This document shows positions 24,734-33,658 of a stretch of DNA of 64,000 nucleotides, piece by piece. Source of the stretch: Streptomyces pactum. Lineage in GTDB: Bacteria; Actinomycetota; Actinomycetes; Streptomycetales; Streptomycetaceae. A program made the position numbers and the translations under genes. Position 1 is the first letter of the stretch, and each line of letters starts with the position of its first letter. The stretch is taken from the NCBI RefSeq assembly GCF_002005225.1, contig NZ_CP019724.1, forward strand, positions 7,668,001-7,732,000, given 5' to 3'. The notes under the pieces were generated by a model. That model was given only the letters and a program-made list of their open reading frames with translations. It had not been told where the DNA came from and made no database searches.

Positions 24734-25609
24734 ATGACGCGCCCGATCACGGCAGGGGTCGACGGTTCGGAGGAGAGCCTGGCCGCACTGGCCTGGGCGG
24801 CCCGGGAGGCGGTCCGCCGGGAAGCGCCGCTGCACGTCGTGCACGCCTGGCGGCCGCAGGCGCGGGACACGGCCGGCGCGGGGGACCGGGACGCGCAGGA
24901 GCAGTGGGTACGGGACTCGGTCGCCGAGTCGGTCCGGACCGTCACCGGCCGGCACCCGGACCTCCCGGTGTCCTCGGAGGTCCGCGAGGCCGACGACGCC
25001 GTCGCCGTGCTGCTGGCCGCCGCGGCCGAGGCCGGGACGCTGGTGCTCGGCTCGCGCGGCCACGGGGCGGTCGTCGGCTTCCTGCTCGGCTCCGTCGGAC
25101 AGCAGGTGATCGCCGAGGCGCCCCGCCCCGTCGTCCTCGTGCGGGCGGGGGACGACGGGGCGGGCGAGGCCGCCGGCCGCGAGGTCGTCGTGGGCCAGCA
25201 GGGGGAACCGGAGGACAGCACCGACGTGATCGGGTTCGCCTTCGAGACGGCGGCCGCGCGCGGCGCCACCGTGCGGGCCGTGCGGGCCTGGGCCCTGCCC
25301 ACGGTGTTCACCTACAGCCCGGGTTCGATGGCGCTCGCCGACGAGGCCGGGGGGCTCGAGGCGTACGAGAGGAAGGCGCTCGGCGAGGCGCTCGCGCCGT
25401 GGCGCGAGCGCTTCCCGGAGGTTCCGGTGATCGAGCACGTGGAGATGGGCAGCGCCGGGCAGGTGCTGCTGTCGGTGGCCGGCGCGGCCCAGTTGACGGT
25501 CGTCGGCCGCCGGGCCCGCCGTACGGCCGTCGGCGCCCGGATCGGCTCGGTGGCGCACGGCGTGCTGCACCACGCGGACTGCCCGGTGGCGGTGGTTCCG
25601 CACACGTGA
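24734..25609 (+). CDS. Universal stress protein, two Usp domains (291 aa)
   Basis: Tandem Usp repeats: about 1-140 (PITAGVDGSEESLAALAWAA) and about 155-291. The ATP-binding G-x2-G-x9-G(S/T) motif is clear in the first repeat (GSRGHGAVVGFLLGSVG, about 115) and recognisable in the second (GRRARRTAVGARIGSVAHGV). Double-Usp proteins of this size are common in actinobacteria and respond to hypoxia or stationary phase. ATG at 24734 with GGGAGGG; the ATG at 24701 has no site. Confidence 0.9.
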   Translation: MTRPITAGVDGSEESLAALAWAAREAVRREAPLHVVHAWRPQARDTAGAGDRDAQEQWVRDSVAESVRTVTGRHPDLPVSSEVREADDAVAVLLAAAAEAGTLVLGSRGHGAVVGFLLGSVGQQVIAEAPRPVVLVRAGDDGAGEAAGREVVVGQQGEPEDSTDVIGFAFETAAARGATVRAVRAWALPTVFTYSPGSMALADEAGGLEAYERKALGEALAPWRERFPEVPVIEHVEMGSAGQVLLSVAGAAQLTVVGRRARRTAVGARIGSVAHGVLHHADCPVAVVPHT

Positions 25610-25637
25610 CGGACCGGTACACGGGCCGGTACGGCGC

Positions 25638-26870
25638 TCAGTCCGCCGTCGGCTGCAGGGTCTGTCGGGCCTTGGGCAGGACGTGCTCGACGTAGTCGGC
25701 GACGGCCGTGTCGAGGCCGATGTCGTGCTGGGCCCGCTCGGACAGGTACCAGCGGTGCTCCAGCAGCTCGTGGTAGATCTCGGCCGGGTCCATCGCGCCG
25801 CGCAGTTCCACCGGCACCGCGCGCACGGTGGGCCGGAAGACCTCGCGCACCCAGCGGTGGGCGAGGACCTCCGGGCGGGCGCCCAGGGGGTCGCCCGGGG
25901 CGTAGTCGTCCTGGGTGGCCATCCAGCTCTCCAGGTCGTTCAGCAGCCGCCTGGCCTGGTTCTCCTCGGCGTCCAGGCCCGTCAGGCGCAGCAGTTGGCG
26001 CTGGTGGTGGCCGGCGTCGACGACCTTGGGCACGAAGGTGACCGTGTCGCCGTTGGAGGCGTGCTCGATCTGCATCTCGGCCACGTCGAAGCCGAGGTCG
26101 TTGAGCCGCCGGATCCGGCGTTCGATGTAGTGGTACTTGCCCGCCGGGTAGACGGAGGTGCGGGTCAGCTCCTCCCACAGGCTCCGGTAGCGGGCGCAGA
26201 TCTCCGTGCCGAAGTCGATCGGGTCGACGGACGGGTGCAGCGCCCCCGACGCCTCCAGGTCGAGCAGCTCGCCGCTGATGTTCACCCGGGCGAGGTCGAG
26301 GTCGTAGTCGCGCTGCCCCTCGCTCAGCCGCGGATGCAGCTCGCCGGTCTCGGCGTCCACCAGGTACGCGGCGTAGGCGCCCGCGTCCCGCCGGAAGAGC
26401 GTGTTGGACAGCGAGCAGTCGCCCCAGGCGAACCCGGCCAGGTGCAGCCGGACCAGCAGCACGGCCAGGGCGTCCATCAGACGGTGCATGGTCGCCGGGC
26501 GCAGCGTCGTCTCGAACATCGACCGGTACGGCAGCGAGCCGCCGAGGTGCCGTGTGACCAGCACCGGTTCCAGTGCCTCGCCGGCCGTGCCGGTGCGGCC
26601 GGTGACCACGGCCAGCGCGTCCACCGCGGGGATGGCGAGCCGGTCCAGGTCGCGCAGCAACTGGTACTCGCGCAGCGCGGGCCGTTCGGCCAGCTCCTTG
26701 ACGGCGATCACCTCGTCCCCGGCCCGGGCGTAGCGGACGATGTGGCGGGAGATGCCGCGCGGCAGTGGCACGAGGTACTCCTCGGGCCACTCCTCCAGCG
26801 GCGTCTGCCACGGCAGTTCGAGCAGGAGCGCGGGGTGCTCCGGATTGGTGGCGCTGATCTGCAAGGCCAT
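25638..26870 (-). CDS. DUF4032 / kinase-fold protein (410 aa)
   Basis: Lipopolysaccharide-kinase-like N-terminal half (about 50-200) with VIAVKELAERPALREYQLL (a VAIK-like Lys) and a catalytic-loop-like FAWGDCSLSNTLFRRD with YLVDAETGE as a possible metal site. The C-terminal half (about 230-400) is the DUF4032 region. It could be a small-molecule or protein kinase; no substrate is known. Starts at ATG 26870. Convergent with the universal stress protein gene. Confidence 0.8.
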   Translation of the reverse strand: MALQISATNPEHPALLLELPWQTPLEEWPEEYLVPLPRGISRHIVRYARAGDEVIAVKELAERPALREYQLLRDLDRLAIPAVDALAVVTGRTGTAGEALEPVLVTRHLGGSLPYRSMFETTLRPATMHRLMDALAVLLVRLHLAGFAWGDCSLSNTLFRRDAGAYAAYLVDAETGELHPRLSEGQRDYDLDLARVNISGELLDLEASGALHPSVDPIDFGTEICARYRSLWEELTRTSVYPAGKYHYIERRIRRLNDLGFDVAEMQIEHASNGDTVTFVPKVVDAGHHQRQLLRLTGLDAEENQARRLLNDLESWMATQDDYAPGDPLGARPEVLAHRWVREVFRPTVRAVPVELRGAMDPAEIYHELLEHRWYLSERAQHDIGLDTAVADYVEHVLPKARQTLQPTAD

Positions 26871-26982
26871 GCCCTGAACTTTAGAACGCCCGTTCCCGGG
26901 CCGGTCGCGCGGCCGCCTCACCGGGCCGTGGTGGACGGGTCCGTGCCCGGGGAGCAGGACGTCGGGCCTTCGCGCCCACCAC

Positions 26983-27037
26983 CCTGGTCTCAGCGCACGC
27001 CCCCGGCGCGCGCACCGCCCTGGTCTCAGCGCACGCC
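26983..27037. repeat. Short direct repeat of the AlkB gene end
   Basis: The stretch ccctggtctcagcgcacg occurs at 26983 and again from 27018. The second copy includes the stop region of alkB; the first lies just beyond it. This looks like a tandem duplication of the gene's 3' end. Confidence 0.6.
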
Positions 27038-27655
27038 GTGCGGGCGGAACTGGACGCTGATGCGGGGGCCCGCGGCGCGGGTGCTCTTGGGCACGCAGTG
27101 TTCCCAGGTGCGCTGGCAGGAACCGCCCATCACGATCAGGTCCCCGTGCCCCAGTGGGCGGCGCACCGTGTCGCCGCCCCCGCCCGCCGGACGGAGCAGC
27201 AGGTCCCGGGGCGCGCCGACCGAGAGGATGGCGACCATCGTGTCCTGGCGCGCGCCCCGCCCGATCCGGTCGCCGTGCCACGCGACGCTGTCCCGGCCGT
27301 CGCGGTAACGGCACAGCCCGGCCGTGGTGAACGGCTCGCCCAGCTCCTCGGCGTAATGCGCGGACAGCGCCTCGCGCGCCTCGGTCAGCAGGGGGTCCGG
27401 CAGCGGGTCGCCCGCGCCGTAGAACGCGAGGAGGCGGGGCACGTCGACCACCTGGTCGTACATGGCGCGCCGCTCCGCGCGCCAGGGGACCTCGGCGGCC
27501 AGCCGCTCGAACAGCACGTCCGCGCCGCTCAGCCACCCGGGGAGCAGGTCGATCCAGGCCCCGGAGCCCAGGCCGGTGCGGCGCAGCCCGTCGAGCGAGC
27601 CGAGCCGGACCTCGTCCGTCTGGTCGAAGAGCGAGCCCTGGAGGTGCGTGGTCAT
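27026..27655 (-). CDS. alkB: AlkB-type 2-oxoglutarate/Fe(II) dioxygenase (209 aa)
   Basis: Fe/2OG dioxygenase that repairs alkylated DNA or RNA bases (1-methyladenine, 3-methylcytosine). The iron ligands are visible: HxD in VAWHGDRIGR (about 130) and the distal His in GSCQRTWEHCVPK (about 188). The 2-oxoglutarate-binding Arg pair is in RISVQFRPHGVR at the C terminus. Divergent from a TetR gene with a 106-bp gap. The short AlkB type is usual in streptomycetes. Confidence 0.9.
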   Translation of the reverse strand: MTTHLQGSLFDQTDEVRLGSLDGLRRTGLGSGAWIDLLPGWLSGADVLFERLAAEVPWRAERRAMYDQVVDVPRLLAFYGAGDPLPDPLLTEAREALSAHYAEELGEPFTTAGLCRYRDGRDSVAWHGDRIGRGARQDTMVAILSVGAPRDLLLRPAGGGGDTVRRPLGHGDLIVMGGSCQRTWEHCVPKSTRAAGPRISVQFRPHGVR

Positions 27656-27761
27656 GGCATCAGCGTACTCCTGATTCGAAACTGTGTTCTAGATTTGCCC
27701 GCGGCCCTTCGATCACGCCGGTGTATCGGATACATTCGCGTATCGAACGGCGGGAGGCCCG

Positions 27762-28388
27762 ATGACGGCGGTGAAGGCGACGACCGGGCGGGTGACCAGG
27801 CGTCGGGTGCGGACCCGCGCGAACCTCCTGGACGCGGCGTTCGCGGTGTTCGCCGCCAAAGGGTTCGGCCGGGCGTCGATCGAGGAGGTCTGCGAGGCCG
27901 CCGGGTACAGCCGGGGTGCCTTCTACTCGAACTTCGGCAGCCTCGACGAGCTGTTCTTCGCCCTCTACCGGGAACGGGCCGGACTGATCGCCGAGCAGGT
28001 GTCCGCCGCCCTCGCGCTCGACGGGCCCGACCTCGACGTGACCGCCGCCGTGGACCGCGTCACCGAGGTCCTGCTCCTGGACCGGGACTGGCTTGTGGTC
28101 AAGACGGACTTCCTGGTGCACGCCGCCCGCGACCCGGCCGTGGCGCGGACCCTGCTGGAGCACCGGGCGCGCCTGCGGCGCGCGATCGCCGACCGGCTCG
28201 CCCGGGCGCGCGGGCGCACCGCCCTGCCCGCCGTGCTGCGCGACGCCGAGGGCGCCGCGCACGCCGTGGTCGCCGCGTACGACGGAGTCACCACCCAACT
28301 CCTCCTGGACCGGGACGTCGAGCACGCCCGCGCCTGGCTGGGACAACTGCTCACCGCGCTGCTCACCGACGGCGGCGAAGCCCGTTGA
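27762..28388 (+). CDS. TetR-family regulator (208 aa)
   Basis: N-terminal TetR helix-turn-helix FAAKGFGRASIEEVCEAAGY followed by SRGAFYSNFGSLDELF (about 25-70); an all-helical ligand domain fills the rest. It is followed by an FAD-dependent dehydrogenase gene on the same strand, which is the likely target. The divergent alkB is another possible target. Confidence 0.88.
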   Translation: MTAVKATTGRVTRRRVRTRANLLDAAFAVFAAKGFGRASIEEVCEAAGYSRGAFYSNFGSLDELFFALYRERAGLIAEQVSAALALDGPDLDVTAAVDRVTEVLLLDRDWLVVKTDFLVHAARDPAVARTLLEHRARLRRAIADRLARARGRTALPAVLRDAEGAAHAVVAAYDGVTTQLLLDRDVEHARAWLGQLLTALLTDGGEAR

Positions 28389-28444
28389 ATCCCCTTGAAT
28401 CTCTTTGAATCCGCTCGCATCTCCTTGCATCTCCTCGGATTCCC
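28385..28444. repeat. Decamer tandem repeat between TetR and dehydrogenase genes
   Basis: Six 10-bp units (ttgaatcccc, ttgaatctct, ttgaatccgc, tcgcatctcc, ttgcatctcc, tcggattccc), beginning at the TetR stop codon. The ten-base period equals one helical turn, so stacked protein sites are possible; slippage is the simpler explanation. Confidence 0.7.
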
Positions 28445-28474
28445 CATCGCACGGAACAGGAAGGGACGGTCGCC

Positions 28475-30148
28475 ATGGATGCCGACGTCATCGTGGTCGG
28501 AGCGGGACTGGCGGGCCTGGTCGCGGCCCACGAGCTGACCAGCCGGGGCCGGCGGGTCGCCCTCGTCGACCAGGAGAACGCGGCCAACCTCGGCGGACAG
28601 GCCTTCTGGTCCTTCGGCGGCCTCTTCCTCGTCGACTCCCCCGAGCAGCGCCGCCTCGGCGTCAAGGACTCCCTGGCCCTGGCCTGGAGCGACTGGCAGG
28701 GCAGCGCGGGCTTCGACCGGACCGAGGACGAGGACTCCTGGGCGGTGCGCTGGGCACGGGCGTACGTCGAGTGGGCGGCGGGGGAGAAGCGGTCCTGGCT
28801 GGCCGGGCACGGCATCACCTTCCTGCCCACCGTCGGCTGGGCCGAGCGCGGCGACCTCCGGGCCGGCGGACACGGCAACTCCGTGCCCCGCTTCCACATC
28901 GCCTGGGGCACCGGCACGGGCGTCGTCGAACCGTTCGTGCGGTACGCCAGGCAGGCCGTGCGGGACGGACTGCTCACCTTCCACCACCGCCATCGCGTCG
29001 ACCACCTGGTCGTCGAGGACGGCACCGCGCGCGGCGTGCGCGGCACGGTACTGGCCGAGGACGACTCGCCCCGCGGCGTCGCCTCCAACCGCGACGCGGT
29101 CGGCGAGTTCGAACTCACCGCCCAGGCCGTGATCGTCACCTCCGGTGGCATCGGCGCCGACCACGACACCGTCCGCCGCCACTGGCCCGAGCGCCTCGGC
29201 ACCCCGCCCGCCGAGATGGTCACCGGCGTCCCCGCCTATGTCGACGGGCGGATGCTCGACATCAGCGCCGAGGCGGGCGCACGCCTGGTCAACCGCGACC
29301 GGATGTGGCACTACACCGAGGGCGTGCGCAACTGGGACCCCATCTGGCCCGGCCACGGCATCCGCATCCTGCCCGGACCGTCCTCGATGTGGTTCGACGC
29401 CCTCGGCCGCCGCCTGCCCGAGCCATGCCTGCCCGGCTACGACACCCTCGGTACTCTCCGGCACCTGCGCACGGCCCCGGACCTCGCGGGCCACGACCAC
29501 TCCTGGTTCATCCTCACGCAGAGGATCGTCGAGAAGGAGTTCGCGCTCTCCGGCTCCGAGCAGAATCCCGACATCACCGCGAAGGACCGGGCCGGGTTCC
29601 TGCGCGAACGCGTCCTCGGCAAGGGCGCGCCGGGCCCGGTGGACGCCTTCCTGCGCGAGGGCGCCGACTTCGTGACCGCGCCGAACCTGGAGCAACTCGT
29701 CGACGGGATGAACCGCCTGACCGACAGGCCGCTCCTGGACGCCGCCGCGATCCGGCACCAGATAGCGGCCCGCGACCTCCAACTGGCCAACCCCTACGCC
29801 AAGGACGCCCAGATCCAGGGCATCCGCAACGCCCGCCGCTACATCGGCGACCGGCTCGGCCGGGTGGCCGCCCCGCACCGCATCCTCGACCCGGCGGCGG
29901 GCCCGCTGATCGGGGTCAAGCTGCACGTCCTCACCCGCAAGACCCTCGGCGGCATCCAGACCGACCTGGACTCCCGTGCCCTGGGCGCCGACGGCACGCC
30001 CGTCGAGGGCCTGTACGCGGCCGGTGAGGTGGCCGGCTTCGGCGGCGGCGGGGTGCACGGCTACAACGCGCTCGAGGGCAGCTTCCTCGGCGGCTGCCTG
30101 TTCTCCGGGCGGGCGGCGGGGCGGGCCGCGGCACGGCAGACCGGCTGA
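28475..30148 (+). CDS. FAD-binding dehydrogenase (KstD/fumarate-reductase-like, 557 aa)
   Basis: Rossmann FAD motif DVIVVGAGLAGLVAAHELTS at the N terminus; the C-terminal FAD region is GLYAAGEVAGFGGGGVHGYN and then ALEGSFLGGCLFSGR. The family includes 3-ketosteroid delta1-dehydrogenase-like and other FAD-binding dehydrogenases. Streptomycete members of this length (about 550 aa) are annotated as FAD-binding dehydrogenases of unknown substrate. Likely under the control of the TetR gene upstream. Start ATG 28475, preceded by AGGAAGGGA. Confidence 0.88.
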   Translation: MDADVIVVGAGLAGLVAAHELTSRGRRVALVDQENAANLGGQAFWSFGGLFLVDSPEQRRLGVKDSLALAWSDWQGSAGFDRTEDEDSWAVRWARAYVEWAAGEKRSWLAGHGITFLPTVGWAERGDLRAGGHGNSVPRFHIAWGTGTGVVEPFVRYARQAVRDGLLTFHHRHRVDHLVVEDGTARGVRGTVLAEDDSPRGVASNRDAVGEFELTAQAVIVTSGGIGADHDTVRRHWPERLGTPPAEMVTGVPAYVDGRMLDISAEAGARLVNRDRMWHYTEGVRNWDPIWPGHGIRILPGPSSMWFDALGRRLPEPCLPGYDTLGTLRHLRTAPDLAGHDHSWFILTQRIVEKEFALSGSEQNPDITAKDRAGFLRERVLGKGAPGPVDAFLREGADFVTAPNLEQLVDGMNRLTDRPLLDAAAIRHQIAARDLQLANPYAKDAQIQGIRNARRYIGDRLGRVAAPHRILDPAAGPLIGVKLHVLTRKTLGGIQTDLDSRALGADGTPVEGLYAAGEVAGFGGGGVHGYNALEGSFLGGCLFSGRAAGRAAARQTG

Positions 30149-30191
30149 GCGACCGAGCCGCCCCGCCGGCTCCTTCGGTTCCTCCGCCTCC

Positions 30192-30545
30192 TCACGCCTC
30201 GTCCAGGAGGCGGAGCAGTACGGCGGCGTGGCTCTCCTCGGGCGACTTGGACGCGGTCAGCAGCGTCACGTCCCGCTCGCGTGCCAACTCCCGTACGTGG
30301 CCGAGGAGCTCCGCCGCCTCCGGGGCGGCCAGCTCGGCCTCGTACCGCTCGGCGAACTCCTCGTAGGAGCCCTCGCCCGCGTGGTACCAACGGCGCAGTT
30401 CGGTCGACGGGGTGAGCCCCTTGGGCCACTCGTCCACGTGCGCCGCGTCCTTCGCCAGACCCCGCGGCCACAGCCGGTCGACCAGGACGCGCACGCCGTC
30501 GTCCGGTTCGGGCGGGTCGTAGACGCGGTGCACACGGACGCTCAT
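30192..30545 (-). CDS. DUF488 family protein (117 aa)
   Basis: Starts MSVRVHRVYDPPEPDDGVRV and contains LVDRLWPRGLAKDAAHVDEW, both standard for the YeaO-like DUF488 family. The C-terminal Thr-Ala-Ser-Lys (LLTASKSPEESHAAVLL) is also typical. The function is not established. It converges on the FAD dehydrogenase gene. Confidence 0.88.
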   Translation of the reverse strand: MSVRVHRVYDPPEPDDGVRVLVDRLWPRGLAKDAAHVDEWPKGLTPSTELRRWYHAGEGSYEEFAERYEAELAAPEAAELLGHVRELARERDVTLLTASKSPEESHAAVLLRLLDEA

Positions 30546-30805
30546 GGCTGGTTCCTTCCGAGGCGGTGCCGTCGTGAGCCTACGTCCGGTGCCCGCGGGA
30601 TGCCGGTGGCGTGTGAGCCGTTCGGGAACGCGGCCGATCGTCCGCCGCGCCGGCCGGGTACTCCGTCGCTCCGACGGCCCGGCCGCCGTGCCGGGTCGAC
30701 CCGGACGTCATCGACGAGGCCCGGGCCGAGGTGGACGCCAGGAGCGGCCCTGGGGACCACTGCGCCGCAGCGGCCGCCGAGGGTCCCTCCGCGCCGCGTC
30801 CGGGG
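30546..30805. other. Intergenic stretch with a possible coding remnant
   Basis: Nothing convincing is encoded. A plus-strand reading around 30690-30745 (CRVDPDVIDEARAEVDARSG) looks protein-like but has no start or stop in context; it may be a gene remnant. Confidence 0.3.
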
Positions 30806-31057
30806 TCAGCCGGACCTCCTGCGCACGGACTCGCGCCGCTTGAGCGCACGGCGCTCCAGTTCGCTGGTCCCGCCCCAGACGCCGATGGACTGTCCCGTGT
30901 CCAGCGCCCATCGCAGGCACTGCTCCCGGACCGGGCAGCTCCGGCAGACCGCCTTCGCCTGCTCGGTCTGCAAAGCGGCCGGGCCGGTGGTGCCGATCGG
31001 GAAGAACAGGTCGGGGTCCTCCGTGCGGCACGCGGCGTGCTCTCGCCAGTTGTCCAT
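30806..31057 (-). CDS. WhiB-like iron-sulfur regulator (83 aa)
   Basis: Wbl family, actinobacteria-specific [4Fe-4S] regulators of sporulation, redox and antibiotic resistance. Four conserved Cys (10, 38, 41, 47) are visible in EHAACRTEDPDLFFPIG and VCRSCPVREQCLRWALD, followed by the family GVWGG turn (about 60) and a basic tail (KRRESVRRRS) that can contact DNA. ATG at 31057; an upstream ATG at 31066 would add three residues. I do not assign a specific Wbl name. Confidence 0.92.
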   Translation of the reverse strand: MDNWREHAACRTEDPDLFFPIGTTGPAALQTEQAKAVCRSCPVREQCLRWALDTGQSIGVWGGTSELERRALKRRESVRRRSG

Positions 31058-31172
31058 CAAAGTCACCTGCGATCGGTATCGTTCGCGCCTTCGGGAATGC
31101 CTTACTCCGTTGCGGGTGACCTGTCGACTGCGGAGTGAAACCGGCATTGTGCCCTCGGCCGCGCCGTCGTGG

Positions 31173-32078
31173 CTATCGCCGCAGTGCCTCCCGGGCGGCC
31201 CCCACCACCGCCCCGGCCACCGTCGCCAGCGCGGGGGAGTCCAGCTTCCACTGCTGCCAGTACAACGGGACGTCCACCGCCAGATCCGGGGCGAACTCGA
31301 CGAGCCGTCCGGCGCGCAGCATCGGATCCGCCTGCGGTTCGGGCACCATGCCCCAGCCCAGGCCGGCGGCGACCGCCTCGGCGAAGCCCTCCGACGTCGG
31401 CACGTAGTGCCGCGCGGAACTCGCGCCGTCATGACCGAGGCGCCGCGCGAAGCCGTCCTGGAAGTCGTCCCGCCGGTCGAAGACCACCACCGGGGCCTCG
31501 GCGAGCGACTCCCGCAGCGGCCCGTCCAGATGCCGCTCGGCGAAACCGGGGCCGGCGCAGGCGAGGTACCGCATGCGGCCGAGGTACTGCACGGTGCAGC
31601 CCGGGACGGGGTCGGGCGACGAGGTCACCGCGGCCATCACCACGCCCTCCCGCAGCAGGGCCGCCGTGTGGTCCTCGTCCTCGCGGCGCAGCTCGAAGCA
31701 GAGTCGCGGCTCCTGCGACACCCGCGTGAGCGCGCCGAGGAACCAGGTCGCGAGCGAGTCGGCGTTGACGGCGACCGAGACCCGGGTGGGCTCCCCGGCG
31801 CCGCTCAACCCCAGCTCGGCGTACGCGTCCCGTTCCAGCCGGGCCACCTGGCGGGCGAGGCGCACGAGCACCGCGCCGGAGTCCGTCGGCCGTACCGGCT
31901 TGGTGCGCAGCAGCAGCACCCGGCCGGTGCGCTGCTCCAGTGCCTTCACGCGCTGGCTGACCGCGGACGGCGTCACGTGCAGTGCGGCGGCGGCCGCGTC
32001 GAACGTGCCCTCGTCCACCACGGCCAGCAGGGTGCGCACCTGGTCGAGCGGCAGTTCCGCGAACGCGGCCGTGGCCAT
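31173..32078 (-). CDS. LysR-family regulator, ArgP/LysG type (301 aa)
   Basis: N-terminal winged helix (QVRTLLAVVDEGTFDAAAAA with HVTPSAVSQRVKALE, about 15-60) and a C-terminal LysR effector domain. It is divergent from a LysE exporter gene, the standard lysG-lysE/argP-argO pairing in which the regulator senses basic amino acids. The ATG at 32078 gives the usual family length. A GTG at 32171 would add a Thr/Ser-rich extension encoded by 9-bp repeats (32083-32165). No strong ribosome binding site precedes either start. Confidence 0.88.
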   Translation of the reverse strand: MATAAFAELPLDQVRTLLAVVDEGTFDAAAAALHVTPSAVSQRVKALEQRTGRVLLLRTKPVRPTDSGAVLVRLARQVARLERDAYAELGLSGAGEPTRVSVAVNADSLATWFLGALTRVSQEPRLCFELRREDEDHTAALLREGVVMAAVTSSPDPVPGCTVQYLGRMRYLACAGPGFAERHLDGPLRESLAEAPVVVFDRRDDFQDGFARRLGHDGASSARHYVPTSEGFAEAVAAGLGWGMVPEPQADPMLRAGRLVEFAPDLAVDVPLYWQQWKLDSPALATVAGAVVGAAREALRR

Positions 32079-32082
32079 TCCC

Positions 32083-32165
32083 GTCGTGCTCGTGGTGCCC
32101 GTCGCGCCCGTCGTGCTCGTCGTGCCCGTCGTGCTCGTCGTGCTCGTCGTGCTCGTCGTGCTCGT
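32083..32165. repeat. 9-bp repeat at the 5' end of the LysR gene
   Basis: About nine copies of gtcgtgctc/gtcgtgccc. On the minus strand they would read Ser-Thr-Thr or Gly-Thr-Thr triplets in frame with the LysR protein. The repeat occupies the region between the LysR start and the shared lysE promoter. Confidence 0.85.
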
Positions 32166-32237
32166 CTTCACGAGAGCTAAGGATACGTAAGAATCTTTAG
32201 CTGTACCGACTGTGATCGTCCGCTTAGCGTCGAGGGC

Positions 32238-32852
32238 ATGACCAACGCCCTCACCGCCGCGGCCGCCGGCTTCGGCACCGGCCTCTCGCTCATCGTCGCC
32301 ATCGGTGCCCAGAACGCCTTCGTCCTGCGCCAGGGGATCCGCCGTGACGCGGTCCTCGCCGTCGTGGGCATCTGCGCCCTGTCCGACGCCCTGCTCATCA
32401 CCCTGGGCGTCGGCGGGGTGGGCGCCGTGGTCGTGGCCTGGCCGGGCGCGCTGACCGCGGTCGGCTGGATCGGCGGCGCCTTCCTGCTCTGCTACGGCGC
32501 CCTGGCCGCCCGGCGGGTGTTCCGGCCCGCCGGTGCGCTGCGGGCGGACGGCGACGTTGCGGGCTCGCGTCGGCGGGCGGTCCTCACCTGCCTGGCCCTG
32601 ACCTGGCTCAACCCGCACGTCTACCTGGACACGGTGTTCCTGCTCGGCTCGGTCGCCGCCGACCGCGGCTCGCTGCGCTGGACGTTCGGCCTGGGTGCCG
32701 TGGTCGCCAGCCTGTGCTGGTTCGCCGCGCTCGGTTTCGGCGCCCGCTACCTCGGCCGCTTCCTGGCCCGGCCCGCCGCCTGGCGGGTCCTCGACGGACT
32801 GGTGGCCGTCACGATGATCGTCCTCGGCGTCACGCTCGTCGCCGGGGCCTGA
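32238..32852 (+). CDS. LysE/ArgO-type amino acid exporter (204 aa)
   Basis: About six hydrophobic helices; the signature GAQNAFVLRQGIRRDAVLAV lies near residue 20, typical of LysE/ArgO. It exports lysine, arginine or their toxic analogues across the membrane. Regulation by the divergent LysR protein is expected. Only 66-160 bp separate the two, depending on the LysR start. Confidence 0.9.
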   Translation: MTNALTAAAAGFGTGLSLIVAIGAQNAFVLRQGIRRDAVLAVVGICALSDALLITLGVGGVGAVVVAWPGALTAVGWIGGAFLLCYGALAARRVFRPAGALRADGDVAGSRRRAVLTCLALTWLNPHVYLDTVFLLGSVAADRGSLRWTFGLGAVVASLCWFAALGFGARYLGRFLARPAAWRVLDGLVAVTMIVLGVTLVAGA

Positions 32853-33023
32853 GCGGGGCCACGGGGGACGGATCGGGGGCGCGGGTGCCCGAGCGGGGCC
32901 GCCGGGGCCTGAGCGCGGTCACCGGAGCCTAGCGGAGTCACCGGGTGGGGCCCGCCACGCGCGTCACGGTGTGGGCGGTCCACAAGCTGCCCGCCCCTGC
33001 CACCGCTGTCCGGCGGCCCGGCG

Positions 33024-33651
33024 GTGCGCCGCGCGGGCGTGCGCGAGGTCGTGGCGGGCTTCCGCCACATCGCCGTACATCGCCGGGCACAAGGTGCTGC
33101 CGCTGTCCTTCCTGGCCGACATCGTCGCCATGGTCCCGGGGCATGGCCCGCGCCCTGTTCCCGCAACTCGCCGCCGACACCTACGCCCCCTACGGCGAGG
33201 GACTCGCCCTCGGCCTGCTCTTCGCGGCGATCCCCGTCGACGCGGTGGCCGGCGGACCGTTCTCCGGCACCTTCTCCCGGGCGCGCCGGCACGGCTGGAT
33301 GGTGATCGGCGCGGTCGTCGTCCGGGGTGCCGCCATCACCGGCTTCGGACTGAGCGGCAGCCTGTGGCCTCGCGGTGGCGTTCCTGACCGTGGCCGGCAT
33401 CGCCGACATGGTCGCCATGGCGTTCCGCGGCGCGATTCTGCTGTCCGCCGCGACCGACGAGATGCGCGGGCGCATGCAGGGCGTCTTCACCGTCGTGGTC
33501 GCGGGCGGCGCGCCCGGCCGACGTCCCGCACGGCGGCGCGGGCTCCGCCCTGGGCCCGCGGGAGGCGGTGGCCGGCGGCGGGCTGCTCGTCGTGGTCGGG
33601 ATGCCGGCCTCGGCGGCCGCGGTGCCGGCGTTGCGCCGCTACCGCGTCTGA
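33024..33651 (+). pseudogene. Frameshifted MFS transporter remnant
   Basis: Membrane-transporter sequence is scattered over all three plus frames in the right order: VREVVAGFRHIA (from 33024), PYIAGHKVLPLSFLADIVAMV, ALFPQLAADTYAPYGEGLAL through RARRHGWMVIGAVVV, AFLTVAGIADMVAMAFRGAI with SAATDEMRGRMQGVFTVVV, and ALGPREAVAGGGLLVVVG ending RRYRV and stop. At least four frameshifts are needed to join them. No intact start or N-terminal half is seen. It is the C-terminal half of an MFS drug/metabolite exporter, now decaying. Confidence 0.85.
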
Positions 33652-33658
33652 CGGCGCC

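Noticed and set aside
30544..30849. Small frames in the gap between DUF488 and the WhiB-like gene
   Set aside because: No ribosome binding site or family similarity; low-complexity Arg/Gly-rich translation.
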